Source: Bog-756 sp036511155
GTDB lineage: Bacteria > Actinomycetota > Acidimicrobiia > Acidimicrobiales > RAAP-2
Assembly (NCBI GenBank): GCA_036511155.1
Contig: DATCCR010000274.1
Coordinates: 1 to 12,742 of the forward strand
Direction: 5' to 3'
DNA length: 12,742 bases
Shown: positions 12,648 through 12,742 of the stretch, in pieces
Layout of the letters: each line of letters begins with the position of its first letter
Numbering within the stretch: position 1 is the stretch's first letter
Notes under the pieces: model-generated
Told to the model about the DNA's origin: nothing
Databases searched by the model: none
Seen by the model: the letters and a program-made list of their open reading frames with translations, nothing else
Translations under genes and position numbers: made by a program

Positions 12648-12742
12648 GATCGCCCCGGCTGCAGTCGGCCGCCGAGTCGGTGCGCAAGGCCTTGGTCGAC
12701 CTGGCCGCCGGCCACGACCGGATCCGGGCCGTGGTGGCGCGC
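12644..12742 (+). CDS. start of an unknown protein, cut by the window edge
   Basis: A GTG at 12644 overlaps the rdgB stop by four bases and opens a frame that runs to the end of the window (33 codons). It begins VRSPRLQSAAESVRKALVDL and continues with a further basic, helix-prone stretch. The overlap mirrors the coupling seen between the hydrolase and rph genes. Too little is present to name a family. Confidence 0.5.
   Translation, partial: MRSPRLQSAAESVRKALVDLAAGHDRIRAVVAR

Noticed and set aside
1..12742. CRISPR arrays, insertion sequences, phage genes
   Set aside because: There are no spaced direct repeats of CRISPR size, no transposase or integrase motifs and no terminal inverted repeats with target duplications.

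Overview
The window is GC-rich bacterial DNA, most likely actinobacterial. An order such as Acidimicrobiales is my inference from the mix of genes; no phylogenetic marker was searched. It falls into two halves that meet at ssrA/smpB.

Left half (about 1-7500, every gene on the minus strand): an accessory sulfur-stress module. In transcription order it holds an MMPL-family RND-like exporter (751 aa), a DUF2892/YgaP-type small membrane protein, a CsoR-family repressor of the CstR (persulfide-sensing) type, a DsbA/FrnE-like thioredoxin-fold protein, a sulfide:quinone oxidoreductase (SQR)-like flavoprotein, and a 48-residue protein coupled to the SQR gene. Two near-identical palindromes with half-site TTGATACCCC occur in the window. 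One lies upstream of the MMPL gene and one upstream of the SQR gene, and in both the palindrome forms the -35 hexamer of a good promoter. The repressor keeps the two cysteines of CstR (C35, C64) but has Gly where copper-sensing CsoR proteins have His. Together this suggests one persulfide-responsive regulon with two transcription units: SQR would make persulfide from sulfide, CstR would sense it, and the exporter, DUF2892 protein and DsbA-like protein would handle or export the products. The last step is inference. Further downstream are a limonene-1,2-epoxide hydrolase-like protein and a small HTH protein with no visible link to the module.

Middle (6896-7513): more than 600 bases with no convincing gene. 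Next come ssrA (tmRNA, 7514-7861, minus) and smpB (minus), the two partners of trans-translation.

Right half (8538-12742, plus strand): a conserved housekeeping cluster. It runs JAMM protease (Mec), ubiquitin-like sulfur carrier (CysO/MoaD-like), O-phosphoserine-type cysteine synthase (CysM), metallo-beta-lactamase-fold hydrolase (Rv1339-like), RNase PH, RdgB nucleotide pyrophosphatase, and the start of an unknown gene cut by the window edge. The order matches Mycobacterium tuberculosis Rv1334-Rv1341, except that the Rv1337 and murI genes are missing between cysM and the hydrolase. The first three form a cysteine-synthesis route: CysO carries sulfur on a C-terminal Gly-Gly, CysM adds the sulfur to a serine-derived acceptor, and Mec releases cysteine. 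Here the Gly-Gly of CysO is followed by ten extra residues, so the carrier probably has to be trimmed first, most simply by the adjacent JAMM protease. cysO/cysM, hydrolase/rph and rdgB/next gene overlap by four bases, which indicates translational coupling.
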